Origin: CAWHMS01 sp963830495
GTDB taxonomy: Bacteria; Actinomycetota; Actinomycetes; Propionibacteriales; Nocardioidaceae
Assembly (NCBI GenBank): GCA_963830495.1
Contig: CAWHMS010000004.1
Span: forward strand, 62,001 to 126,000
Reading direction: 5' to 3'
Length of the DNA stretch: 64,000 nucleotides
Part shown: piece by piece, positions 26,176-34,957 of the stretch
Layout: each line of letters starts with the position of its first letter
Numbering within the stretch: position 1 is the stretch's first letter
Notes under the pieces: generated by a model
What the model saw: only the letters and a program-made list of their open reading frames with translations
What the model was told of the DNA's origin: nothing
The model's database searches: none
Made by a program: the position numbers and the translations under genes

Positions 26176-27281
26176 CGCGCGACGAGCTGTTGATCGTGGC
26201 CATCGCCGCGGGGTGGGCCGGGGCCGTCGGCTGCGTCGGTCTGGTCACCGCCTGGGTGGTCCGGCGGCGGTCCGTGCGCTGGGCGTTCATGCTCGTCGCG
26301 CTCGTGGCGGTGCTCGGTCTCGTCGCAGGGATCATCGGCACGGCGCGGGCGATGTTCCTCTCCGAGCACGACTACGTCGTGACACTTTGGGTGGCCGCCG
26401 TCGCGGGTGTGGTGTCGCTGGGCTTCGCTGCCCTGGTCGCCCGGATGACGGTGCGCGGCTCGCGAGCCCTGCAGGAAGCGGCCCGGGCGATGGGGCCGCG
26501 CGGCGAGTTCGTCCCGCCCGACAACACGGCCGCCGAGCTGTCGGAGCTGTCGCGGGAGCTCGACCATGCGCTGGAGCGGCTGCGGGAGTCACGACACCGG
26601 GAGCGTTCGCTCGAAGACGCGCGCAGGGAACTGGTCACGTGGGTGTCGCACGACCTGCGGACCCCGCTCGCGGGTCTACGGGCGATGACCGAAGCCCTGG
26701 AGGACGGGATCGCGGCCGACCCAGATCGGTATCACCGTCAGATGCGCGAGACGGTCGACCGGATGGCGCGGATGGTCGACGACCTGTTCGAGATCTCGCG
26801 CATCCACTCCGGTGCGCTGCCGCTGAGCCCGGAGGACGTGTTCCTCGAGGACGCCGTCAGCGACGCCCTCGCCGCTGGTGCGCCGGTGGCCGAGGCGCGA
26901 GGCGTGCAGCTGGTCGGTCGGGCCGAGCCCGGCGCCGTCGTACGTGCCGATCCGCACGGCCTGTCCCGGCTGATCGGCAATCTGGTGGCCAACGCCATCT
27001 ACCACACCCCTAGCGAGGGCCGGGTCGAGGTCGCCGCCCGGGCCACGGCTGCGGGCGTCGAGGTCGAGGTGAGCGACGAGTGCGGCGGGATCCCCGAGGC
27101 CGACCTGGTCCGCGTCTTCGATGTCGGCTGGCGCGGCGCCGCTGCGCGTACGCCGGACAGCAACGCCGGGTCGGGGCTCGGCCTGGCGATCGTGCAGGGC
27201 ATCGCTGAGGCACACGCGGGCACCGTGAGCGTCGCCAACGCTCGGGCGGGCTGCCGGTTCCTGGTGCAGCTTCCCGCGTAG
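26172..27281 (+). CDS. Membrane sensor histidine kinase
   Basis: 369 residues from ATG 26172. Three hydrophobic segments lie within residues 1-95, leaving almost no extracytoplasmic sensor domain. The H-box is VTWVSHDLRTPLAGLRAMTEAL, the N-box is LIGNLVANAIYHTP, and the G-boxes are SDECGGIPEAD and GSGLGLAIVQGIAEAHAG. It probably senses something in or at the membrane, perhaps the redox state of the neighbouring cytochrome b-Moco protein (inference). It is the last gene of the seven-gene operon and is followed by palindrome copy 2. Confidence 0.95.
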   Translation: MTRDELLIVAIAAGWAGAVGCVGLVTAWVVRRRSVRWAFMLVALVAVLGLVAGIIGTARAMFLSEHDYVVTLWVAAVAGVVSLGFAALVARMTVRGSRALQEAARAMGPRGEFVPPDNTAAELSELSRELDHALERLRESRHRERSLEDARRELVTWVSHDLRTPLAGLRAMTEALEDGIAADPDRYHRQMRETVDRMARMVDDLFEISRIHSGALPLSPEDVFLEDAVSDALAAGAPVAEARGVQLVGRAEPGAVVRADPHGLSRLIGNLVANAIYHTPSEGRVEVAARATAAGVEVEVSDECGGIPEADLVRVFDVGWRGAAARTPDSNAGSGLGLAIVQGIAEAHAGTVSVANARAGCRFLVQLPA

Positions 27282-27314
27282 CCACGCCTAGCCGGTCCGT
27301 TCGGCTGTCCTGAA

Positions 27315-27390
27315 CTGCCCCGCGAATTGCGGGAAGATGGCCCGCCTCAGGCGTACCGAAGCGGCCATCTCCCCGCAATTCGCAGCGAAG
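27315..27390. repeat. Dispersed long palindrome, copy 2 (after the histidine kinase gene)
   Basis: Arms 27315-27345 and 27361-27390 pair over about 30 nt around a 15-nt loop, with the same CGCGAATTGCGGG core and AAGATGGCC extension as copy 1. It lies 33 bp after the kinase stop and may also act as a terminator, although no U-tract follows. Confidence 0.85.
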
Positions 27391-27491
27391 TTGGGAAGGG
27401 AGGGCACCCTCCGGGGAGCAACAGAGGTAGCAACGCGCGAGGCGTGCTCGGCGTACCCTGATCGCCTTGATGGAGCGGACACGGAGGCAGG

Positions 27492-27686
27492 GTGCGGCAC
27501 ACGGAGTTCTGGGCGCGGATGGAGCAGGCCCTAGGCCCTGCCTACGCACGCACCTGGGCGCGTGAGCATGTGCTGGACGGGCTCGGCGAGCTCACCGTCG
27601 AGCAGGCCTTCGCGGCCGGCTGGGACGTCAAGGCGGTATGGCGTGAGGTATGGCGCACCCTCGAGCTGCCGGCAAGGGACCGATGA
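27492..27686 (+). CDS. DUF3046 protein
   Basis: 64 residues from GTG 27492. RHTEFWARMEQALGPAYARTWAREHVLDGLGELTVEQAFAAGWDVKAVWREVW matches DUF3046, a small helical family nearly always found just before recA in actinobacteria. Its function is unknown. It overlaps the next ATG by 4 nt. Confidence 0.88.
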   Translation: MRHTEFWARMEQALGPAYARTWAREHVLDGLGELTVEQAFAAGWDVKAVWREVWRTLELPARDR

Positions 27687-28999
27687 CCGGCAGCGCGCTC
27701 GGCACGCACACCGACCTGCTGGCCGATCCGACGATCGCCCAGCGACGCGTGGTGCGCACCCTGGTGATGACTCAGTCCTTCGGTGGAGTGGGCGTCACGA
27801 CGGGGATCGCGGTGTCGTCGCTGCTCGCGGCCGAGATCGTCGACAGCGACACCCTTACCGGGTTGCCGCAGACCGCGCAGGTCGTGGGCGCTGCGCTGAT
27901 GGCGGTCGTGCTCGCGCGCATCATGGACCGGGCCGGCCGGCGGCCGGGACTCGTGCTCGGCTACCTGGTGGCCCTCGTCGGCGGCGCCCTCTGCGTGCTC
28001 GCCGCCCTCACCGAGGTCTTCGTTGTGTTGCTCGTCGGCACGCTGTTGCTCGGATCGGCGACCGCGGTCAACAGCATGTCGCGGTATGCCGCGACTGATC
28101 TGGCGGCCCCTGCACACAGGGCTCGAGACCTGTCCATCGTGGTGTGGGCGACCACGGTCGGCGCCGTGCTGGGGCCCAACCTCGTCGGCCCGGCAGGCGA
28201 CGCCGCCGAGCAGGTGGGGATTCCGGAGCTGGCCGGTGCGTATCTCGTCGGGCTGGTCGGGCTGGCGGTCGCCACGGTGGTGATGTTCGGCGCGCTGCGA
28301 CCCGACCCGCTGCTGCTGGCACGAGCCCGCGCCGCTGCCGCAGTTGCCGGTGCCGCGGGTGGCCGTGGGACGTCGGGTGGCGTCGGGGCTGAGCCGGTGG
28401 TCCGACGACGCACCGGGATGCGGGCTGCGTGGAGCACGCTGCGACGGCACCCGCGAGCGGCGGCCTCGGTGGTGGCGATCGCTGCGGCGCACACCGTGAT
28501 GGTGTCGGTGATGGTGATGACGCCGCTGCACATGCACCACGGCGGGGCGGAGCTCGACATCATCGGCTTCGTCATCTCGGTGCACATCCTGGGCATGTTC
28601 GCCTTCTCCCCGGTCGTGGGCTGGCTGGCCGACCGGCTGGGCCGAGCGGTGGTGTTGGCGCTGGGGGCCGGCATCCTGCTCGTAGCAGTGGTGCTGGCGG
28701 GCAGCACATCGGCGGGATCGTCGGTGCAGCTCACGGTCGGGCTGTTCCTGCTCGGACTCGGCTGGTCCTTCGCCCTGATCTCGAGCTCGGCTCTCCTCGT
28801 CGACGCGGTGCCGCTGGACGAGCGGCCGTCGGCCCAGGGCCTGTCGGACCTGATCATGGGCATGGCGGCTGCCGTTGGTGGCGCCGCCGCCGGAGTCGTG
28901 GTCGACGTTTGGGGTTACGACCTGCTGAACGCGATCGCCGGCGCGCTGGTCGTCGTGGTGCTGGGGGCTTCTCTGGTGGCGAGGCGTACGCCGGTCTGA
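27683..28999 (+). CDS. MFS transporter
   Basis: 438 residues from ATG 27683, with about 12 hydrophobic helices in two halves joined by a cytoplasmic loop (LLLARARAAAAVAG...RTGMRAAWSTLRRHPR). The family loop between helices 2 and 3 appears as VLARIMDRAGRRPGL, and its counterpart in the second half is GWLADRLGRAVVL. Substrate unknown. It overlaps DUF3046 by 4 nt and ends just before the recA control region. Confidence 0.88.
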   Translation: MTGSALGTHTDLLADPTIAQRRVVRTLVMTQSFGGVGVTTGIAVSSLLAAEIVDSDTLTGLPQTAQVVGAALMAVVLARIMDRAGRRPGLVLGYLVALVGGALCVLAALTEVFVVLLVGTLLLGSATAVNSMSRYAATDLAAPAHRARDLSIVVWATTVGAVLGPNLVGPAGDAAEQVGIPELAGAYLVGLVGLAVATVVMFGALRPDPLLLARARAAAAVAGAAGGRGTSGGVGAEPVVRRRTGMRAAWSTLRRHPRAAASVVAIAAAHTVMVSVMVMTPLHMHHGGAELDIIGFVISVHILGMFAFSPVVGWLADRLGRAVVLALGAGILLVAVVLAGSTSAGSSVQLTVGLFLLGLGWSFALISSSALLVDAVPLDERPSAQGLSDLIMGMAAAVGGAAAGVVVDVWGYDLLNAIAGALVVVVLGASLVARRTPV

Positions 29000-29020
29000 C
29001 CCTCGGCGTGTCGGCGGAGT

Positions 29021-29036
29021 TCGAACACATGTTCGG
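29021..29036. promoter_or_regulatory. LexA (SOS) box of recA
   Basis: TCGAACACATGTTCGG matches the actinobacterial SOS box TCGAAC-N4-GTTCGA in 15 of 16 positions. It lies about 150 bp upstream of the recA start, in the position expected for LexA repression of recA. Confidence 0.92.
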
Positions 29037-29182
29037 GCTAGGTTTTGTGCACACGAAGTGCGTGAGACGGCGGTCATCCACAGCGTTGCTTGCCTGATCC
29101 TGTTCTGTCGGAGCAGCCGTCTAGCGTCTTCAACGACCACGGGACGCATGGCTCCCTGACTCCGACCTGATGGATGACGCAC

Positions 29183-31309
29183 ATGGCTGACGCAGACCGC
29201 TCCAAGGCTCTCGACAACGCACTGGCCCAGATCGAGCGAGCCCACGGCAAGGGCTCCGTGATGCGGCTGGGTGACCAGGGCCGCGCACCGGTCGAGGTGA
29301 TCCCGACCGGGGCGATCTCGCTCGACATCGCCCTGGGCATCGGCGGGCTGCCGCGTGGCCGGGTCGTGGAGATCTACGGTCCGGAGTCCTCCGGCAAGAC
29401 GACGGTCGCCCTGCATGCGGTGGCCAACGCGCAGCGCGGCGGCGGCATCGCGGCGTTCATCGACGCCGAGCACGCCCTAGACCCGGAGTACGCGCAGAAG
29501 CTCGGTGTCGACACCGACGCGCTGCTCGTCTCCCAGCCCGACAGCGGTGAGCAGGCGCTCGAGATCGCGGACATGCTGATCCGCTCGGGCGCCCTCGACA
29601 TCATCGTCATCGACTCGGTCGCCGCCCTGGTGCCGCGAGCGGAGATCGAGGGCGAGATGGGCGACTCCCACGTCGGCCTGCAGGCCAGGCTGATGAGCCA
29701 GGCACTGCGCAAGCTCACCGGGGCGCTCAGCAACTCCGGCACGACCGCGGTCTTCATCAACCAGCTCCGCGAAAAAATAGGGGTCATGTTTGGTTGCCTC
29801 TCTGGCACGACCAGGGTGGTCCTCGCTGACGGTACGACGGAGAAGATCGGCAAGCTCGTCAACCAGCGGATGGACGTCGAGGTGATGTCCTACGACCCTG
29901 TCGCCGATCGAGTGGTTCCGCGCAGGGTCGTCAACTGGTTCGACAACGGCGTCGCCGAGCGATTCCTGCAGTTCACGGTGGAGAAGTCGCATGGCAACGG
30001 CCGGTCGCAGTTCGCGGCGACCGAGAATCACCTGATCCGTACTCCGGCTGGGTGGCGGGAGGCCGGCGAGCTAATCGCCGGTGACAGGGTGATGGCGACC
30101 GAGACGCATCGGTTGAGCGACCTGCAGTGGCAGGTCGTGCTGGGCTCTCTCCTCGGCGACGGGAACCTGTCGCCGAACCGGCGTGATCCCAACGGGGTGC
30201 GCTTCCGGCTCGGCCACGGACTCAAACAGCGCGACTATCTGGACTGGAAGGTGTCCCTGCTCGGCAACATCGCCTGTAGCCGACGCCAGACCGACAAAGC
30301 AGCTTTCGCCGACTTCACCCCGCTCGCGGAGCTCGCAGAGTTGCAGCGCACCATCTACATGGGTGATGGCAAGAAGACGATCACCGAGGAGTACCTCAAG
30401 GCGCTCACGCCGCTGGCACTGGCCATCTGGTTCATGGACGACGGCTCCTTCACGCTGCGGTCCAAGGGACAGCAGCGGACCGCTGGTGGCAGTGGCCGAG
30501 TCCAGTTCTCCATCGAGGCCATGTCGGAAGGCTCCCGGGATCGGCTCGTTGAATACCTCCGCGACACGCACGGCCTGGACGGCTCATGGCGAAAGGCAGG
30601 TCGGCGTCAGAAGGCGGTCCTGACCTTCACGACTGCTGCATCGCGGAGATTCCTCGCCCTCGTAGCTCCCTCTGTGCACCCCTCGATGGAGTACAAGCTC
30701 CTGGCGGACCTGCGCGGCCGCTTTGATGTGACTCCACAGTTTGTCGAGCCAGTGATCCGGCCGGTTCCGGCCCGTGTCCTCGACATCCACGTCAAGCCGC
30801 GGACGCGCTCGATGCACAAGTTCGACATCGAGGTCGAGGGTAACCACAACTACTTCGCCGACGGGGTCATGGTCCACAACAGCCCGGAGACCACAACGGG
30901 CGGTAAGGCGTTGAAGTTCTACTCCTCGGTGCGGCTCGACGTACGTCGCATCGAGAGCCTCAAGGACGGCACCGACTTCGTGGGCAACCGCACCCGAGTC
31001 AAGGTGGTCAAGAACAAGGTAGCGCCGCCGTTCAAGCAGGCGGAGTTCGACATCATGTACGGCCAGGGGATCAGCCGCGAGGGTGGCCTGATCGACGTGG
31101 GTGTCGACACCGGCCTGGTCCGCAAGGCCGGCGCTTGGTACACCTACGAGGGCGACCAGCTCGGTCAGGGCAAGGAGAATGCTCGCAGCTTCCTGCGCGA
31201 CAACCCGGACCTGGCCAACGAGATCGAGAAGCGCATCCTTGAGAAGCTCGGCATCGGCGCCTCGGTCGACGACGTGCCCGCGACGGAGCCGACCGACATC
31301 GACTTCTGA
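29183..31309 (+). CDS. recA: RecA recombinase precursor with intein
   Basis: 708-residue precursor from ATG 29183; an in-frame ATG at 29174 is an alternative. Removal of the 362-residue intein leaves a RecA of 346 residues, the usual length. Walker A is GPESSGKT (residues 66-73), and FIDAEHALDPEYA and INQLREKIGVMFG are canonical. The exteins join at GVMFG/SPETTTGG, loop L2, the insertion point I know from the M. leprae-type RecA intein. RecA drives homologous recombination and LexA self-cleavage. The ATG of recX shares one base with its stop. Confidence 0.97.
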   Translation: MADADRSKALDNALAQIERAHGKGSVMRLGDQGRAPVEVIPTGAISLDIALGIGGLPRGRVVEIYGPESSGKTTVALHAVANAQRGGGIAAFIDAEHALDPEYAQKLGVDTDALLVSQPDSGEQALEIADMLIRSGALDIIVIDSVAALVPRAEIEGEMGDSHVGLQARLMSQALRKLTGALSNSGTTAVFINQLREKIGVMFGCLSGTTRVVLADGTTEKIGKLVNQRMDVEVMSYDPVADRVVPRRVVNWFDNGVAERFLQFTVEKSHGNGRSQFAATENHLIRTPAGWREAGELIAGDRVMATETHRLSDLQWQVVLGSLLGDGNLSPNRRDPNGVRFRLGHGLKQRDYLDWKVSLLGNIACSRRQTDKAAFADFTPLAELAELQRTIYMGDGKKTITEEYLKALTPLALAIWFMDDGSFTLRSKGQQRTAGGSGRVQFSIEAMSEGSRDRLVEYLRDTHGLDGSWRKAGRRQKAVLTFTTAASRRFLALVAPSVHPSMEYKLLADLRGRFDVTPQFVEPVIRPVPARVLDIHVKPRTRSMHKFDIEVEGNHNYFADGVMVHNSPETTTGGKALKFYSSVRLDVRRIESLKDGTDFVGNRTRVKVVKNKVAPPFKQAEFDIMYGQGISREGGLIDVGVDTGLVRKAGAWYTYEGDQLGQGKENARSFLRDNPDLANEIEKRILEKLGIGASVDDVPATEPTDIDF
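29795..30880 (+). mobile_element. RecA intein with LAGLIDADG homing endonuclease
   Basis: 362 residues, Cys1 (TGC 29795) to the terminal His-Asn (30875-30880), followed by extein Ser+1. Splicing blocks: CLSGTTRVVLADG (block A), ATENHLIRTPAGW (block B), RVLDIHVKPRTRSMHKFDIEVEGNHNYFADGVMVHN (blocks F and G). Endonuclease blocks: LGSLLGDGNLS (block C) and LAIWFMDDGSF (block E) carry the two catalytic aspartates, so the homing enzyme looks intact. All splicing residues needed for self-excision are present. Confidence 0.95.
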
Positions 31310-31896
31310 TGGCGTCGCGCCGTCGCGGCCGTGCCCGAGTGGAGCCGGATGAGCCCGACCGCGACCTGGGGCCGCAGGCCGACCCGGAGTCGGTGGCCCG
31401 CACCATCGTGCTGACCAAGCTGACTGCCCAGGCCAGATCGCGGGCGGAGTTGGCTGAGGCACTCGCGGCCCGCGACGTCCCGGACGCAGTCGCTGCGGCG
31501 GTGCTCGACCGTTTCGAAGAGGTGGGCCTGGTGGATGACCAGGCGTTCGCCGAGACCTGGGTGCGTTCGCGGCAGGGCAGCCGGGGACTGTCGAAGCGAG
31601 CACTCGGGCAGGAGCTGCGACGCAAGGGAGTCGACGACGAGGTGATCCGCTCGTCCCTCGAGACGATCGACCCGGCAACCGAAGAGGCAGCCGCCCGCGA
31701 GCTCGTCGAGCGCAAGCTCCGGGGCATGCAGCGGCTGGACACGACCACCCAGCTACGCCGGCTGACCTCGATGCTCGCCCGCAAGGGCTACTCGCCGAGC
31801 CTGTCCTTCCGCGTCGCGCGGGACGCCGTCGCGGCTGCGCAGTCGCCTGTCGCAGACCCCGACGACGCGTGGCCACAGCCCGACCCGCGCACCTGA
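31309..31896 (+). CDS. recX: Regulatory protein RecX
   Basis: 195 residues. The three-helix repeats of RecX are seen: ILTKLTAQARSRAELAEALAARDVPDAVAAAVLDRFEEVGLVDDQAFAETWVRSRQ, GLSKRALGQELRRKGVDDEVI, and RRLTSMLARKGYSPSLSFRVARDAV. The N-terminus has a short basic extension (RRRGRARVEPDEP). RecX inhibits RecA filaments. The gene's ATG overlaps the recA stop by one base, so it is expressed with recA from the same SOS promoter. Confidence 0.95.
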   Translation: MASRRRGRARVEPDEPDRDLGPQADPESVARTIVLTKLTAQARSRAELAEALAARDVPDAVAAAVLDRFEEVGLVDDQAFAETWVRSRQGSRGLSKRALGQELRRKGVDDEVIRSSLETIDPATEEAAARELVERKLRGMQRLDTTTQLRRLTSMLARKGYSPSLSFRVARDAVAAAQSPVADPDDAWPQPDPRT

Positions 31897-32227
31897 GCCG
31901 GGTTCCTTGACCCTTCTGAGGGCCGGTTCTACGGTGGGGGCACGACAACTCAGACGCCGCAGGATTGTCACTGTGACTGCGGTCGACATCACGACACGAT
32001 GTGACACCGAGCCGGCCCACGCCGGAAGACACGAGAAAGACGCCGTACGACGAAGGGAGTCGCCAGCACCGCACCTACGACGCATCGACACCGTCGCCTC
32101 GGCGGTCGGGTCGAGCGTCGGCACCCGAGTCGGTCATCGGGTGCTGTGTCGTCGTTTCGACCCCAGCCATGAAGCAGTCCCGCGCCAGCCACCGGACCGG
32201 TTCCGGAGGCGACGAAGGGAGTGGTCC
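31897..32227 (+). promoter_or_regulatory. Promoter and long structured leader of rny
   Basis: No gene is seen here. TTGACC (31907-31912) and TACGGT (31930-31935) are separated by 17 bp, giving a good housekeeping promoter and a leader of about 285 nt. Near the end of the leader, a nested stem is formed by GGGTCGA/TCGACCC (32108-32114, 32157-32163) outside GCACCCGA/TCGGGTGC (32121-32128, 32137-32144). It may regulate RNase Y synthesis; inferred. Confidence 0.6.
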
Positions 32228-33970
32228 GTGTCGGATCTGGTGATGCTCGTGCTCGCGGTGATCGGACTCCTCGTCGCCACATTGCTGGTCGCTCTCCTCG
32301 TCAACCTCAGGCGCATCCTCGCCACTCGCAGCACGCTGGGGGACGGCGAACCCTCCACCCTCGATCCCGTGGTGCGCGGGCAGAGCGACAGCGTGCACAG
32401 CGCCGCCAGCACCCGATTGCACGACGGTGCACACGACGCGCGCGACGGGCGCGCCAGCGACTCGCCGTCCGAGCCGGCTGAAGCGTCCCGGGCGGGCGTT
32501 GGCACCACTGCAGAGCGGCGTCCGGGCACGGCCCTCGGGGTGGCGGCAGCAAGCGCCGACAGTTCCGATTTAGAGCGGCAGCGACGAGCGGCGGAGGACG
32601 ACATCCGTGCGAGCCGGCAGGATCTCGACTACGAGGCGCGCCGGGTCAGGGCTGACCTGCACGAGCAGCGCCTCGACCTCGAGCGCCGGGAGCACCGGCT
32701 GGCCGAGCGGGAGGAGCGGCTGGACGGCGAGCTGCGCACCCTCGACGAGCGCGCTGCCGATCTCGCGCGGGAGGACGAGGAGCTGGCGACCCGGCGGGCC
32801 GAGCTGGTCGAGCTGGCCGACGAACGGCGTGTCATCCTCGAGCGGGTCGCGGGCCTGACAGCCGACCAGGCGAAGAGTGAGCTGGTCGCTGAGATCACCG
32901 ACGACGCCAAGCGGCACGCCGCCGTCCTGGCCCGCGACATCGAACGCGCCGCCCAGGAGGAGGGCGAGCAACGCGCTCGCACCCTGCTCAGCACCGTGAT
33001 CCAGCGCCTCGCGTCGGAGCAGACGTCGGAGTCCGTCGTCTCTGTCGTGCACCTGCCCAGCGACGACATGAAGGGGCGGATCATCGGTCGCGAGGGCCGC
33101 AACATCCGCGCGTTCGAGCAGACCACCGGGGTCAACCTCATCATCGACGACACCCCAGAAGCCGTGCTGCTGTCGTGCTTCGACCCGGTACGTCGCGAGG
33201 TCGGCCGGGTCGCTCTCGAGCAGCTCGTCGCCGACGGCCGCATCCACCCGAGCAGGATCGAGGAGGTGCACGAGCGCTGCCGGGCCGACGTCAACCGGAT
33301 GTGTCAACGGGCCGGCGAGGACGCCGTGGTCGAGGTCGGCGTCACCGACCTGCACCCGCAACTGGTGTTCACGCTCGGACAGCTCCGCTACCGGACGTCG
33401 TACGGCCAGAACGTGCTGCGCCATCTCGTCGAGTCGGCATTCATCGCCGGCATGATCGCCGACGAGCTCGGCGTCGACCGGCGGCTGTGCATGCGCGCGG
33501 CGCTGTTGCACGACGTCGGCAAGGCGCTCACGCATGAGGTCGAGGGCAGCCACGCGATCGTGGGTGCCGAGCTGGCCCGCAGGCACGGCGAGCACGACGA
33601 CGTGGTGCACGCCATCGAGGCTCACCACAACGAGGTCGAGCCGCAGACGGTCGAGGCCATCATCACGCAGGCGGCCGACGCGATCAGCGGTGGTCGGCCA
33701 GGTGCACGCCGCGAGTCGCTCGAGTCCTACGTGCAGCGGCTCGAGCGCCTGGAGGAGATCGCCATGGCCGGCGACGGCGTCGACAAGGTCTATGCGATGC
33801 AGGCCGGGCGAGAGCTGCGCGTCATGGTGCAACCATCGGTCGTCGACGACATCGCGGCGCAGGTGCTGGCCCGCGACATCGCCAAGCAGATCGAGCACGA
33901 GCTCACCTACCCGGGCCAGATCAAGGTCACGGTGGTGCGCGAGTCCCGGGCCACCGAGGTCGCCCGCTGA
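32228..33970 (+). CDS. rny: Ribonuclease Y
   Basis: 580 residues from GTG 32228, with GAAGGGAG just upstream. N-terminal membrane helix (LVMLVLAVIGLLVATLLVALLVNL), an acidic/Ser-rich linker of about 90 residues (longer than usual), then a coiled coil (about 110-220). The KH domain is VVHLPSDDMKGRIIGREGRNIRAFEQTTGV and the HD domain has ALLHDVGKALTHEVEGSH and IEAHHNE. RNase Y is an endoribonuclease that starts mRNA decay at the membrane. It is best known in Firmicutes; here it follows recX. Confidence 0.93.
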   Translation: MSDLVMLVLAVIGLLVATLLVALLVNLRRILATRSTLGDGEPSTLDPVVRGQSDSVHSAASTRLHDGAHDARDGRASDSPSEPAEASRAGVGTTAERRPGTALGVAAASADSSDLERQRRAAEDDIRASRQDLDYEARRVRADLHEQRLDLERREHRLAEREERLDGELRTLDERAADLAREDEELATRRAELVELADERRVILERVAGLTADQAKSELVAEITDDAKRHAAVLARDIERAAQEEGEQRARTLLSTVIQRLASEQTSESVVSVVHLPSDDMKGRIIGREGRNIRAFEQTTGVNLIIDDTPEAVLLSCFDPVRREVGRVALEQLVADGRIHPSRIEEVHERCRADVNRMCQRAGEDAVVEVGVTDLHPQLVFTLGQLRYRTSYGQNVLRHLVESAFIAGMIADELGVDRRLCMRAALLHDVGKALTHEVEGSHAIVGAELARRHGEHDDVVHAIEAHHNEVEPQTVEAIITQAADAISGGRPGARRESLESYVQRLERLEEIAMAGDGVDKVYAMQAGRELRVMVQPSVVDDIAAQVLARDIAKQIEHELTYPGQIKVTVVRESRATEVAR

Positions 33971-34096
33971 CGGAGCGAGAAGTCCGGCGGGGTCGCGTGC
34001 GCGGCAAGCTCGTGATCGAGGACTGAGCCTGCCGATCGAAGACGGAGCCGTCGCTGCCACGGTCGCCTGGCTCCAAGGCGGCGTACGCTCGGGAGC

Positions 34097-34945
34097 ATGA
34101 CGGCTGAGGTGGTCGAGAGCGGCTTCGCCGTCGGCCGCCCGCATCCGGCCCTCGCCGGCTTGGTCGGCGGCTACCACGGCTATCGCATCGTCGACTCCGC
34201 CCCGGGGGTCCACCGCGGGCTGCCGTCCCGAGCGCTGACCCTGGTCCTGTCCTTCGACGAGCCGCTGGACGTGGGGTGGCTGGACCGCGACGGCACCCGC
34301 GACCGCTACTGGGTTGTGGCATCCGGGCTGAGCAGCGGTCCGGCAGCCATCACGCACCAGGGCCGGCAGTTCGGCGTCCAGGTCGACGTGACCCCCGCTG
34401 GCGCTCGGGCGCTCTTCGGCATGCCGGCCGCCGCCATCGCCGACGACCTGGTCTCGCTTCAGGATCTCGTCGGCCGCGACGAGCATCGGATCTACGACGC
34501 CGTTGCCAGCGGTGGCGACTGGCAGCAGCGGTTCGCCGCTCTGGACCACGAGCTGCTACGACTCCGTGCCGCCCGCTCGGCCGCGACCGGGTCGGTGCGC
34601 CCCGAGCTGACGGAGGCCTGGCGATGGCTCGGCAGGCACGTCGGCTCGGGCACTGTCGGCGCGCTCGCGGCGGAGGTCGGCTGGAGCGGACGCCACCTCA
34701 CCGAGCAGTTCCGTGCCGAGTACGGGCTCGGCCCCAAGCAGGTGGCCCGGATCGTCAGGTTCGACCGCGCCCGCTTCATGTTGGCGCGGCCGGCACCACC
34801 ACCGTTGGCGGCCGTCGCGGCTGACTGCGGGTACGCCGACCAGGCGCACCTGACCCGGGAGTGGCGAGAGTTCTCCGGCTGCACCCCGACCCAGTGGCGG
34901 CGCGACGAGTTCGCATTCCTTCAAGAACTCGACACGTCCGGCTGA
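34097..34945 (+). CDS. AraC-family transcriptional regulator
   Basis: 282 residues. The N-terminal about 170 residues (HPALAGLVGGYHGYR, then RALTLVLSFDEPLDV) resemble the ligand-binding domain of DUF6597-type AraC proteins. The C-terminal domain has two helix-turn-helices: TVGALAAEVGWSGRHLTEQFRAEYGLGPKQVARIVRFDRARFML and LAAVAADCGYADQAHLTREWREFSGCTPTQWR. The VOC gene 12 bp downstream is its probable partner. Confidence 0.88.
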   Translation: MTAEVVESGFAVGRPHPALAGLVGGYHGYRIVDSAPGVHRGLPSRALTLVLSFDEPLDVGWLDRDGTRDRYWVVASGLSSGPAAITHQGRQFGVQVDVTPAGARALFGMPAAAIADDLVSLQDLVGRDEHRIYDAVASGGDWQQRFAALDHELLRLRAARSAATGSVRPELTEAWRWLGRHVGSGTVGALAAEVGWSGRHLTEQFRAEYGLGPKQVARIVRFDRARFMLARPAPPPLAAVAADCGYADQAHLTREWREFSGCTPTQWRRDEFAFLQELDTSG

Positions 34946-34957
34946 GACGCTGCAGTC

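Noticed and set aside
32570..34549. A 659-codon reverse-strand frame over rny
   Set aside because: Shadow of RNase Y; low-complexity translation without motifs.
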